Part shown: piece after piece, positions 10,416-21,000 of the stretch
Numbering within the stretch: position 1 is the stretch's first letter
How the letters are laid out: each line of letters begins with the position of its first letter
DNA from: Camellia lanceoleosa
Lineage: Eukaryota; Streptophyta; Magnoliopsida; Ericales; Theaceae
Length of the DNA: 64,000 nt
Direction of reading: 5' to 3'
Assembly: GCA_025200525.1 (NCBI GenBank)
Contig: CM045761.1
Coordinates: 44,648,190 to 44,712,189 of the forward strand
Position numbers and translations under genes: made by a program
Notes under the pieces: model-generated
What the model was told of the DNA's origin: nothing
The model's input: the letters and a program-made list of their open reading frames with translations, nothing else
Database searches by the model: none

Positions 10416-11520
10416 TTGGGGGGACGAACCACCTGCGGGCAACGCTTAGTTTACTCCAGATATGGTGGATGGCATGCACTGTTTTGAGCATTTGCGAATG
10501 CTAGCTTTTGTGCTTTCTAACTTGGGTATTGGGTAGGTCTTGTTGTTTTATTTTGAGTCTGTCTTTTTGTTTTGAGTCAGTCTTTTTTGTTTTGGGTCTG
10601 TCTTGTTGTATCAAGTCAGTCCTGTTATATAGGAGTCGGGTGATTCTGGGGGGTGTTACCTCGGGCGTCACCATTTTGTTTTATGTTTGTCTTTTCGTTT
10701 TGTTTTGAGTCTGTTTCTACCTTGGAGCTAGTAACGCTAACAGATTTGAATGAACAGCAGTGGTTTTTCATGCTTTTGTGTTTGCTTCTGCCGTGTGCTA
10801 GTTGTACTAGAAATTCCAAATGAGATGGCAGTATTTGACTAGAAGCTGTGTCTTTTCTGTGCCTTGAATTCATTGTATCGACCTAAGTTTTCCAAAACCT
10901 TTTTTAAAACATTGTGATAAATAAACGAAGAGGAAGGAATTCCTCGGGTTTTGCAAAATTTGATCAATTAAGAGAAAGAGAGGCATGCTAAGCCCTTAAT
11001 GATCGAGATCATGCTTGTTAACGTGAGTACCGAGAAGGATCCTGGCTTGATCCAGATTGGTTCTACATTGTCTTCCGCGCGAGCGATTCGTCGCTTTCTG
11101 AAAAAGTTTTCAAAAAAATGTTTCGCGCGGTCCTGCAAAGACCTGTGTGGAATCACTCTTGAGATTATGCAGCTTAGGATCGCTCTCAGCCTCGAGACTC
11201 GACCCCTCTTGATTTCAAACCTTGAACTTGGATTCAGAGTGTTCCAAGGCCAATCATGATGTGAGGCCTGTGTGGCCAGATTTGAAGCAGCCCATGAATT
11301 AGCGACAAGAAAATCAGATCAAGAAGACCAGATGTCACCAAAAACAGCTTGCGAAGCTAGGTTGGAAGCACCCTTCGAACTAGGGGCAAAGATGTCAGAT
11401 GCTCGAAGAGCCGAAGATGAGTCCTCCTGCAAATCAACAACCACTCTCCTGGATACGGATGACTTCAAAACCCTACAACCATTTGGCATGGACCAAGTTA
11501 CACTTTTACCCTTTAAGAGG

Positions 11521-11737
11521 CTCGCTGGGTCGAAAACCCAGAAGGGCGACCCAGGCAAAAGTTAGAGCGAGACAAAAAAAATATATACAAAAAATGCAAA
11601 AAGAAAAGAAAAAGAAAAATGCAAAAAAAAGAAGAAGAAAAAGGAATGAAAAGAATATTAAAAAAAAGAAAGAAAGAAGAACAAAGCTCGCAAGGTCGAA
11701 AACCCGCGACGGGCGCCTTGGCAAAAGTTAGAGCCTA
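11521..11737 (+). repeat. A/G-rich tract bracketed by two similar 40-bp direct repeats
   Basis: GGTCGAAAACCC...GGCAAAAGTTAGAG occurs at 11530-11568 and again at 11694-11733. Between them (about 11574-11688) the plus strand is almost pure A and G. The B copy (33780-34040, minus) keeps both brackets around a long pyrimidine run on the plus strand. Open frames here (Lys-rich or Phe-rich) are only by-products of base composition. Confidence 0.75.
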
Positions 11738-11778
11738 AAAAAGGAGAGGTTAATACCCGAGTGTACCTTAACCCCGAA

Positions 11779-11815
11779 CTACGTAAGGCTTGATTTCCAT
11801 CTTTGGGATACGTAG
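11779..11815 (+). repeat. Conserved 37-nt hairpin, copy 1 of element A
   Basis: CTACGTA and TACGTAG are the outer arms, with a TTGATTTCC...GGGA inner part. A second 37-nt version lies at 20820-20856 in the same element (CTACGC...TACGTAG). Element B holds the two counterparts at 33702-33738 (37 nt) and 29819-29854 (36 nt). Every family member with an internal region has one mid-region copy and one near the polypurine tract. Confidence 0.75.
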
Positions 11816-11949
11816 GCAACTTCATCCTGAAGTCCAGCCGTAAAACACTTCAAAATTCGACTGTGTCCATGTAATGGTTTTGATCATCTTTGCTTTCTCT
11901 GAATTTGAGAATTTGGTTGTGTTCGTCACTCTGATGACTGACTACAATA

Positions 11950-12076
11950 CGCCGCGGTGCTATCCAAACAAGGGGCAACTTTCTGTTGCCATTCAGTATG
12001 CTGCGGCGTCATTCAAACAAGGGGCAAGTTTCCGTTGCCATGCAGTTCTCTTCAAGCAAGGGGCAATTCTCCTTTA
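11950..12076 (+). repeat. Three ~48-bp repeats with GGCAAC/GTTGCC hairpin
   Basis: CAAACAAGGGGCAACTTTC-GTTGCCAT recurs at about 11966, 12016 and, shortened, 12052. The GGCAA...TTGCC arms enclose a five-base loop in the first two. Element B carries the same unit at 33480-33545 (minus). Confidence 0.75.
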
Positions 12077-13769
12077 GATCTGAGGTTGTGCATCTTAAGA
12101 GTAGGTTCCGTGCTCGTTGAGCAATGGCCGTTTGCGAAATAGTTTTTGAGAATTTTTACTGAGGTTGACTAATTCTCTCAAAAATTATCCCATTTTTCTA
12201 AAAAACTGGACCACATTCTTGGACTCAAAGAAGGAAAATTTTCAGTGCTCATAGCCTGACTTGCGTGATTTCAAATCAAAAAGTTGAACAAGCATGTTAA
12301 TCTAACTCTCATATTGGTCAAAAACTGTTTTAGTAGAAAGCAAAAACAAAAGATGGTCGAAATAATGAACTAGGGGCACAGTTGAGTCAGGCTTCCTGTC
12401 TTTTCCCTGTTGTCAATGCATTTGCTAGAAAGGGTACCATACTTGCCAAGAAGGACACTCTACTTGCCAGAAAAGGGCACAAATGAAGCTAACAACAAAG
12501 GGCTGAAAGCTCTCTCATCCTCCAAGCAACGAGGTATCAAGCCAAGTGCGAAGCACAAACCGGAATGGATCAAGATATTCCACTCTGTCGTCTGGACACA
12601 TCTGATCACGTCCAAACTCCCCGGCAGAGCATCATCGACCGATGTCAGCTACAGATTTGCTACATAGCCAGTTGTAGCGCAGCCCCTCTGTGGGAGAAAC
12701 TCACTGTTGTGAAAAAGAATGAGAATCTGGTAGAATACCAGGGGCAAAAGCCCACAACTTCATGCTTATCCATCAACCACCCAGGGGAGAGATTTAAAAT
12801 GAGAGATTGAATAATAGAGAGGTGTGCGCTGAGAGAAAAAGTGAGGAAAGGGTTTTTTCAGAAAAACAGAGCTTGAGGGCCGAGTGATGTGAGAATCACA
12901 AATGAGAAAGGGTGGGAAACAATACCCGGAGAAACTGGCTCCTCGTGCACCGAGAGGTCTCTCGCCTTTGCAACACAGCTGAGTGTTGTGTTTGTGCGTT
13001 TTGTTTGTCTCGATTCTTGTTTTGAGTCGTTTGAGTGTCAACAAATGTGTTTAGGTCATTTTACCTTGTTTTTCCTTTGTTGAGTTGTGTTTAGGTCGTT
13101 CTACCTTTGTTTTCCATTGTTGAGTCATTTTGCCTGTGGTCAGTTGTAGGCTCAATACCCGGTTGAGAACCCTTTTCTCATTTCAATTTCAAAAATCGTT
13201 TTGTGCTCAGAGTGCCGTGTCGTTCTCCACATTTGTGCAAAAAATGATCAATTCTTTCATAAAGTCACAGGGTCCATCCCCGATAAGTGTGAATAGTAAA
13301 ACAAGGAACTATTTGAAGCTATTTAGGTTCCGGACTGCAAAGCAAAAGAAAAGAAGGAAAATTTGGAGCATCTTATCATGTTTCAACTTTAGCAAAATTC
13401 GAGACTGCATTCCAGGTGCACCTTCTCAGGCCTCGCCGTTTCTCTGGAGTATGAGTGTATCTCGACCCCAAGTGTAAGCCTGCTTCAAGTCAGAATGGCG
13501 ATCAAGCGACCGAGGGTTTCACATGCAGATGTTATCTCTCGCCAATATGAACAGGGTGTGCCCTGTTTGAGCTGAGTGTGTTGCGAAGCCCTCTAAGAGG
13601 CAAATCAAAGGCACCAGAGTACATATTTGATGCTCCTCTACTGCATATAATGTGAACTTTCATATACACTGTTGTTGCATGCATGCCGCGCATCATTATG
13701 ATTCAGGCATAGAATATGCTTGCTTTTGATTCCGCATAAAATATGCTTTGCTTGTCTGATACATAGAAT

Positions 13770-13897
13770 ATGCTTTCAATATTGCATAGAATGTGCTTCC
13801 ATACTTGTATAGAAGATGCATTTTATCGCACTTTCTTGTGCATTTTATCTCACTGGCGCTGTCTTGTGCACTTACACTTTGTATCTCGCTTGCACTG
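13770..13897 (+). repeat. Start of TTGTGCA hairpin array of element A (left of D)
   Basis: Irregular units with TTGTGCATTTTATC and CACTG..TTGTGCA are the left part of the array that continues at 19287 on the other side of the D insertion. Confidence 0.7.
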
Positions 13898-16800
13898 TGT
13901 AGACGTCCCCGAACGCATCCCGGGGAAGGGGAGTGCGAATCCCCCCCCCCTCCCCCCGCGTTCTGGTTCGATATTGGGTCACTACAGTTCGAATGACTCA
14001 AATGTCACGGTTCTTAATCTTGAACCAAAGAGTCCAAATCCGGCAAATCGTTTTTGAAAACAGATTTTTTGAAAGAAGTGCCAAACATGGACTGCTTTGC
14101 TAGTCGCCACCTAAATATTTTTTTAAATGGGAAATTTAGGAAACCCTGACTCGGTGCCAAAGGCCACGTGTCCGTCATCACCAAAGTTGCCTCGGCTCGA
14201 GAACTTGGGTACGATTGGGGAAGGTCACTTCGTGAGCACCCCCGCTCGCCCGGCCAAAGGCCGGCCTCTACTAACCATGATATCTGATTTTGAAGACATT
14301 GTGAGTTCTTATTCCGGTTATTAGCCTAGGTTACTATGTGATGCGCACAGCATACAAGTATAGACTGAATCGCCTGAATTGGAACAAGACACTTCATGCT
14401 TGTTTGTTTGTTTGAAAATGGTTTGATGGTGCTACCCGCAGGTAGGCTAAGACGCGGATTTGCCACTCTCGAGTGGGCTTAGAAAAACATGATTTTGCCA
14501 CTATCTAGTGGGCTTAAAGCAAGCATTTGATGAATGGTTCCAATTCAAGTAACTCAACCTCCACGCACAGGCATTCAAGGCAGTTATATCACATAAGCAC
14601 ATAGCCTCATGGTAAGCATGCTATTCATGGCAGTCACTCACACGCATGCAAGGATGCTAAAGCATAAAAACTTACCAAGTACTCCAAGCCAAAACCGAAA
14701 CTCATTAGAAATCCATGCATGATCCTAGATACACAGAATTGCCTAATGCAACACATGCAAAAATGCAAACTATAGCGGGCTCGGCTATTCTAAACATGGC
14801 ATATGGAATGCTACAACTAACATGTATTCAATTTGGAATTGAAATACAAATGCAGTTTGTATGATGCACCGAGCCCGGTGCATGCAAAATAGATGAATGA
14901 TGCAAACATGCTGTCATACTGTATGCTAATTGAAACATGCCCTATATCTAACCATCGTAAGCAGGTAAATAAAAGGGAAGAAAGACGTGGGGTTGGAAGA
15001 CATACATCACACTCACCCACACTTATTACAGTTATGCCCTCGCGCAGAGGGTCCGAATAAATATACAGTCCCGAATAAAAGAATAATACAGTCCAAATAA
15101 TACAGTCCGAATATTACAGATTTCTAATTAATTAACAAATTAACTAAGAAAGCTATAAAAAACTGGCATGCAAGCCAGGGACTGCCTCGGTTCTGATGAA
15201 TGATGCATGTTTGGGCTGCTTGGCGCGGAAATCCACTGGGATGCCCCGATTAGCCTCTGTTTACACCTTTTCTTGAAATGCGTGCCAAGCTCCGAAAAGT
15301 TGCTGATTCTTGATTTTGCTGCAACAGAGAGCAGGAAAGGGGCATGGCAATGTATTTCACAAATATATGCATGCCTCGATCCTCGTGCCACCAATCACGC
15401 ATCTCGATGCATGATGGCCGAGGAGTCGGATTGCACAACTCAATATGGGATGAATGCATGTGAATGCTACAACAAAACCTAACTCCATCACGGGTAATCC
15501 GGAGTGTCGGTGACTTGGGAATTGAGACCCGTTTCGTCGCTCGGAGTGCAAAACGTGCCTCGTTTCCTGTGCCCGGGCTAACTCCTATCCCGAACACAAT
15601 GCAATATGCATGATATGTATGAAATGCAACTAAGATACAATCCTAACATACATAATGCTATGAAAATGAGATGTCTCGGAATGCGTGCACACGGGCACGC
15701 AAATCGAGGAAATGATCCTAAGACATAAAATGGCATACGCAATGCAATTGGACTTACACTAACATGAGTGGACCTCAGCCACACTCACATAGGAGGCTGT
15801 GAGATGAAAATGAAGTGCCTCGAAATGCGTGCACACGGGCACGCAAACTGAGGCAATGGCATACGGAATGCAATGATGCTAAAATGACATAAACAATGCA
15901 AAATGGACTTATACTAACATGAGAGAGCCTCAGCCACACTCACATACGAGGCCGTCGGATAAAAGTGAAGTGCCTCGAAATGTGTGCACATGGGCACACA
16001 AACCGAGGCAATGGCATACACGATGCAACGAGACTAAAATAGCATACACGATGCAAAATGGACTTACACCAACATGAGTGAGCCTCAGCCACACTCACAT
16101 AAGAGGCCGGGAGATGAAAATAAAGTGCCTCGAAATGCGTGCACACGGGCACGCAAACCGAGGCAATGGCCCTAGGGCATGAAATGGCATGGAATATGAT
16201 ATGTAATCATGCAAATAGAATTTCAGCACTAAAATGTGGGGGAAAACAGTCCCGAAACATGGCCAAAGTACACCCGATGCATGAAATGGCCCCGAAATGC
16301 GATATTAGGCGCCCGAAATGGCCTATAGCTATGCAATGCATGCACAATATGGACATGGAATGAAAATACAGTAGCAAGGCAGCCCCAAGAAAATCATTTT
16401 TCAGTCATAAAAGGGCTAAACAGCAAGCACACATAGGATTAAGCAAGAATGCAAAAATGGCTCCGCAAGAGGGGCATTGAAGCAAGTGATACATACGATG
16501 CCCAAATGGAAAAATACCCTTCTAGAACACTGAAGAGGGACTAAAAATATGAACACTTTCAGTAGATGAAATCCCCCAAATCAATATGAAAACATGCTAA
16601 AAATGTCATGCAAGAACTAGGATACATAAGGCTATAACATGAGGTACCCCAAAAATTCATCAAACCAGCAAAGACCCTTAATGAAATATGTCCAGAGGGT
16701 CAAAATATGACTCATTCCAGTTCTGATGATGGCCGAAAACAGAGGCTAGATAAGCCTAAAAGAGCATGTAAAAATGAGGGCCAAAGAGGGGTAGAATGGT

Positions 16801-19286
16801 AGGTACTACATGGAGACCCCAAACAAGATTGATCCCTTCTACAATGTTGTATAGGGACACAAAATAAGCTTACTCATAGTTCATAACAAACTCCAAAACA
16901 ATTTACATATAGGCCAAACAAATCATGCAAATTTACGGTAAATAGGAGAGATTATGAAGCAAGTGCAAGATAGAGGACCCAAACAAGGTTGAGCCCTTAT
17001 TCAATGTTGAAGAAGGGCTCAAAATAGGCTCACTTACAGTTTAAATTATGCTCGAAAACAGATCACTCATAGGCTAGAAATTTCATGCAAAAATGTGACA
17101 TACCAAGGGGTATTGAAGCAAGTGCACTATAGAGGGCTCAAATAGGGTTGAGCCCTTGAACAAACATGAAGAATAGCTCAAGAGAGTGACCCTTTTAGTT
17201 TGGATCGGAGCCTAAAACAGTGAGCAAATAGGCTAAGGAAATGAGGCAAAAATGAGCTCAAAAGAGGGTGAAGCGGACTTACCCTTGAAGATCAAGACTT
17301 TGGTTGCTTCTTGGACCAAATTTGTTGCCTCTTAGCTGCTGGAAAGCCTCTCCTTGCTGCTGGAATGGAGTAGTAGTGGTGGTGCTTGGTAGTGATAAAG
17401 AAATGTGGTTGGAACTTAGGGATTTTGAGAGAAAATGAGAGAGAAATAGAGGGAGATGGATGCAAAAGCCTTAGGGAAATTTGTGTAACCTCATAACATG
17501 AGTTGGAGGATGGTTATAAAGGCAAGGAAAGGGGAGCAAAGGTGGAGGGAAATGACACCAAGTTTCCCTCCCAAAGGCTTTCCCCGGATCAGATATTTTT
17601 TTGGGAAAAATAAAGTATGGGTCAGATAGCAATTCCAAGGAGCATGGCCGGCCAGCCATTTTTTTGCAGTGGTCTACCTCCTATGGCCGGCCGGCCAAGG
17701 GGAAAAATGGTCCAATCGAATTAATGGCCGAGCTTTACATATTGGTGTCCTCCCAGGTCTCCTCTTCACAATCATGTGGTTCAAAATTGGCAACTCTAAA
17801 ACAGGAGAGAGAATAGGCCACTTTTAGGAGGGGTTCAAAAATGAAAAGAAGAATTACTGGCCGGCCATGTGTTTTTAGGATCCTCCCATGTGTGTACAAC
17901 ACAAATATGTGGTTTTGGCTCGAAGAAAATGGCTATAGGGTGTTCAACATTAGCCCGGAAGTGAGACAAACGGGCGCCGGGGGACGCCGGAAGAGCATAA
18001 TTGGTTGCTGAGACAATTGCTGGCCTCCCACCCTCCAGTGATCTTCCTAGTGATAAAACAGAGGTACCTGCCAAAATGAACAAAAACCGATGCAAAACGA
18101 ATGCTCGGGGGCCAAAACACGCAGTTCGGGGTCCCGAAAACCGACCGTTAAGCACCAAAAGTGGTGTTTGGCCACGAAGTGGGTATCTAAGATCCCAGTG
18201 TCCCTCGAAAGGGAGTAAATGAGATGTATGCCCAAAACTGGAGGAATCGGAGATGGTTGGGTGGTCCCGAACCGAGGCACACGGGCTGACGGCTCCGAAA
18301 ACCGGGAACCGGGCTCCGAAATGGGCAAAATGGCCTACGGCCACGAAATGTAACCCGCGGCCACTGAGAGATGGTCTACAGGACCTCTCCCTCCCCTCAG
18401 GAAAGAAAACAGAGAAAACCGAGTCCGGTTCGCAAACTGAGGCAAGGCACAGAAGAGAGTTCGGAAGTCCGGAGGCAAGGCGCACGGCCGCGACTTTGAG
18501 GCTTCTGAACGAGCACAATAGGCAACATCACCGAGCACTCAATCGGTGACGTCTGAGTCTTAAGGTCGTTCAAAAATGGGGTGTCTATAGTTGCCCCTCT
18601 TTGACAGAACTCGAAAGTCATAAGAATGACGGGAGTGAATGTCAAAGCCCAGAGACGACCCATTTTTGACAAGGCCGGGGGGCGCCAGAAGAGCATAACT
18701 GGTTGCTGAGACAATTGCTGGCCTCCCACACTCCAGTGATCTTCCTGGTGATAAAATAGAGGTACCTGCCAAAAATGAACAAAAACCGATGCAAAACGAA
18801 TGCTCGGGGGCCAAAACGCGCAGTTCAAGGTCCCGAAAACCGGCCGTTAAGCACCGAAAGTGGTGTTTGGCCACGAAGTGGGTATCTAAGACCCCAGTGT
18901 CCGTTGAAAGGGAGTAATGAGATGTATGCCAAAAACCGGAGGAATCGGAGATGGTTGGGTGGTCCCGAACCGAGGCACACGGCTGACGGCTCCAAAAACT
19001 GAGAACCGGGCTCCGAAATAGGCAAAATGGCCTACGGCCACGAAATGTAGCCTGCGGCCACTGAGAGATGGTCTACGGGACCTCTCCCTCCCCTTAGGAA
19101 AGAAAACAGAGAAAATTGAGTCCAGTTCGCAAACCGAGGCAAGGCACAGAAGAGAGTTCGGAAGTCCGGAGGCAAGGCGCACGGCCGCGACTTTGAGACT
19201 TCTGAACGAGCACAATAGGCAACATCACCGAGCGCTCAATCGGTGACGTCTGAGTCTTAAGGTCGGTCAAAAATGGGGTGTCTACA
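13898..19286 (-). mobile_element. Element D: long-LTR element collapsed by internal deletion
   Basis: Minus orientation. A complete LTR spans 13898-18589 (4692 bp). Next come 18590-18676, the last ~87 bp of a family internal region with its polypurine tract (AGAGGGGCAAC in minus sense). From about 18674 to 19286 there is a second copy of the first ~613 bp of the LTR, matching 17976-18589. Reading 5' to 3', this is a 5' LTR truncated after ~613 bp and joined to the very end of the internal region and a full 3' LTR. The junction shares GCC or GGCC with both parents. Flanks are CACTG (13893-13897) and CACTA (19287-19291), a target duplication with one change. PBS and gag are lost. Confidence 0.85.
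17513..17519 (-). promoter_or_regulatory. Candidate TATA box of element D LTR
   Basis: TTTATAA on the minus strand lies about 1 kb inside the LTR start at 18589, at the position equivalent to 3716-3722 in A. Confidence 0.4.
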
Positions 19287-20230
19287 CACTATCTTGTGCA
19301 TCTTGTGGTTGTATCTCACTCGCATTATCTTGTGCATTGCATATCAATCGCACTGTTTAGCGTATCGCACTATTTTGTGCATTTCAAATCAATTGCGCTG
19401 TTTAGCGTATCGCACTGTTTAGTGCATTTCAAATCAATCGCACTGATTTGCGCATCGCACTATTTTGTGCAAGTTCAAGTTCGCGCTATTTTGCGCATCG
19501 CATTGTTTTGTGCATTTTCGCATTAAGTTTACATTCGCGCTATTTTGCGCATTGCACTGTTTTGTGCAATTTATCATTTGCGCTATTTTGCGCACCACAA
19601 TCGCACTGTTTTGTGCAGTTTTATTCGTGCTATTTTGTGCATCGTACTGTTTTGTGCAGTTTACATTCGCGCTATTTTGCACATCGCATTGTTCTGTGAA
19701 GTTTATCACTCGTGCTATTTCGCGCACCACAATCGCACTGTTTTGTGCAGTTCATCATTTGCGCTATTTTGCGCACCTCAATCGCACTATTTTATGCAGT
19801 TCATCATTCGCGCTATTTTGCGCACCTCAATCGCACTATTTTGTGCAGTATATCATTCGCGCTATTTTGCACACCTCCATCGCACTGTCTTGTGCTTTGC
19901 ATATCACATCGCACTATTTTGTGCATTGTATCATTCGCGCTATCTTGTGCACCTCACCTACACTTGTTAGTATATTGCATCGCCCTGTCTTGCGCTGTGA
20001 CCATTACTTGCATTGTGCATGCATTGCATCGCGCTATCTTGCGCACCTTACCTGCACTTGTTAATGCATTGCATCGCGCTATCTTGTGCACCTTATCTGT
20101 ATCACACTGTTTTGTGCGTTCACCCTGCTCGTACTGTTTTAGCATCGCACTATTTTATGCATCTGTTTAGCGCTGTTTTGCGCATCGTACTTGCATTCTA
20201 CTTGCATTTCATTGCACTATCTTATGCACT
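19287..20230 (+). repeat. TTGTGCA / GCGC hairpin array of element A (right of D)
   Basis: About 40 short hairpins alternate between GCGC-TATTTT-GCGC and GCAC-TGTTTT-GTGC, within a looser ~43-bp higher unit (TCGCGCTATTTTGCGCA then CGCACTGTTTTGTGCA). Wobble versions such as GCAT/GTGC also occur. The array would be transcribed in the 3' part of A. Open frames through it give Cys/Phe/Ala-rich repeats on both strands, and I do not consider them genes. Confidence 0.8.
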
Positions 20231-20987
20231 CTCCGGTCTAGGAGACCTTAAATCCTCTAAAGGTGCAATTCCTTTGGTGTTTGTCGTGCCCGAACGACTT
20301 CCGGTGGTCCGGTATAGCCACCTGCCTATGTTTGTGGTGAATTCTTAGGAGACCAACTAAGACGGTGGAAACTAGAGTTCGAATGGCTCATGCCTAGAAC
20401 ACAAAGGTTCGGGATTTTCAAGACTAAAGTCTGGTTTAAATACCCAAGGGTATATCCTCGGATTGAAATCTGTATGGCAGCCCCATAGATTGAGATAGCA
20501 TGTGTATGCACCTCAATTCTGGATACTGAACCAACCTAGTCTGTCACTCTGTTGGAGAATAGGGAAAGCTGCGACCATCGTCAGGAAGAAAAGTAGTACC
20601 TGTGGTTCAATGAAGAAGAAGCGAAAGATCCCCAGCAGCATGAGGTAAGTCATTACCAATTGCCCCTGTAAGGTACCTTTACCTCTTAGCTATTACATTG
20701 CATTTTAGCCACTACATTACAGTGCATTGCATAAGTCCAATTTTCAAACCGGCTTCGCGTAGCGTATAAGTCCAATCATCAAAATCTTCCTGCATATCAT
20801 TTTGCATCCTACCCTTGAACTACGCTAGATTGATTCCTTGCAAAAAGGATACGTAGGCAGCCTGCGGGCACAACCATTTATTTATCTATATTCTGTTTGT
20901 TTGTCTAAGTCTTTGACCTTGTCAAAAATGGGTCGTCTCTGGGCTTTGACATTCACTCCCGTCACTTCTTGACTTCCGAGTTCTGTC
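20231..20987 (+). other. Element A 3' internal segment shared with B
   Basis: Non-coding. The 20330-20560 block matches 31800-32060 (minus) of B. The 20730-20870 part carries about 1.5 copies of the 35-bp unit that B has amplified (TTCGCGTAGCGTATAAGTCC), then the second 37-nt hairpin at 20820-20856. Confidence 0.7.
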
Positions 20988-21000
20988 AAAGAGGGGTAAC
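20988..21000 (+). other. Polypurine tract of element A
   Basis: AAAGAGGGGTAAC directly abuts the 3' LTR start at 21001. It is the expected primer for plus-strand synthesis. The B equivalent is on the minus strand at 29672-29686. Confidence 0.7.

Larger units (their letters stand above)
10416..13769 (+). other. Element A non-coding 3' region
   Basis: There are 3.3 kb without a credible gene. The region parallels 31.96-35.14 kb (minus) of element B block by block, so it is an inherited part of the family rather than random filler. Notable parts are listed separately: a purine tract at 11521-11737, a 37-nt hairpin at 11779-11815 and GGCAAC hairpins at 11970-12075. Confidence 0.7.

Noticed and set aside
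11399..11731. Lys-rich 110-residue frame, and the Phe-rich frame at 33692-34063
   Set aside because: They arise from the purine/pyrimidine tracts; sequence is not conserved between A and B.
17835..19215. Long minus frames (up to 227 residues) in D, and similar frames at 29290-29844 and 41258-41809
   Set aside because: They lie in LTR U3, are broken in sister LTRs, and show no recognisable domain. Only the part of 41258-41809 right of 41594 belongs to the C ORF.
19465..20170. Overlapping 140-200-residue Cys/Phe/Ala-rich frames
   Set aside because: All three plus frames and the reverse are open through the TTGTGCA array; this is a repeat by-product.
7311..21000. Hidden pol in element A or B
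   Set aside because: I looked for DSGA/DTGA protease, YxDD reverse transcriptase, and HHCC/DDE integrase motifs in all frames outside gag and saw none; a profile search could still find strongly decayed pieces.
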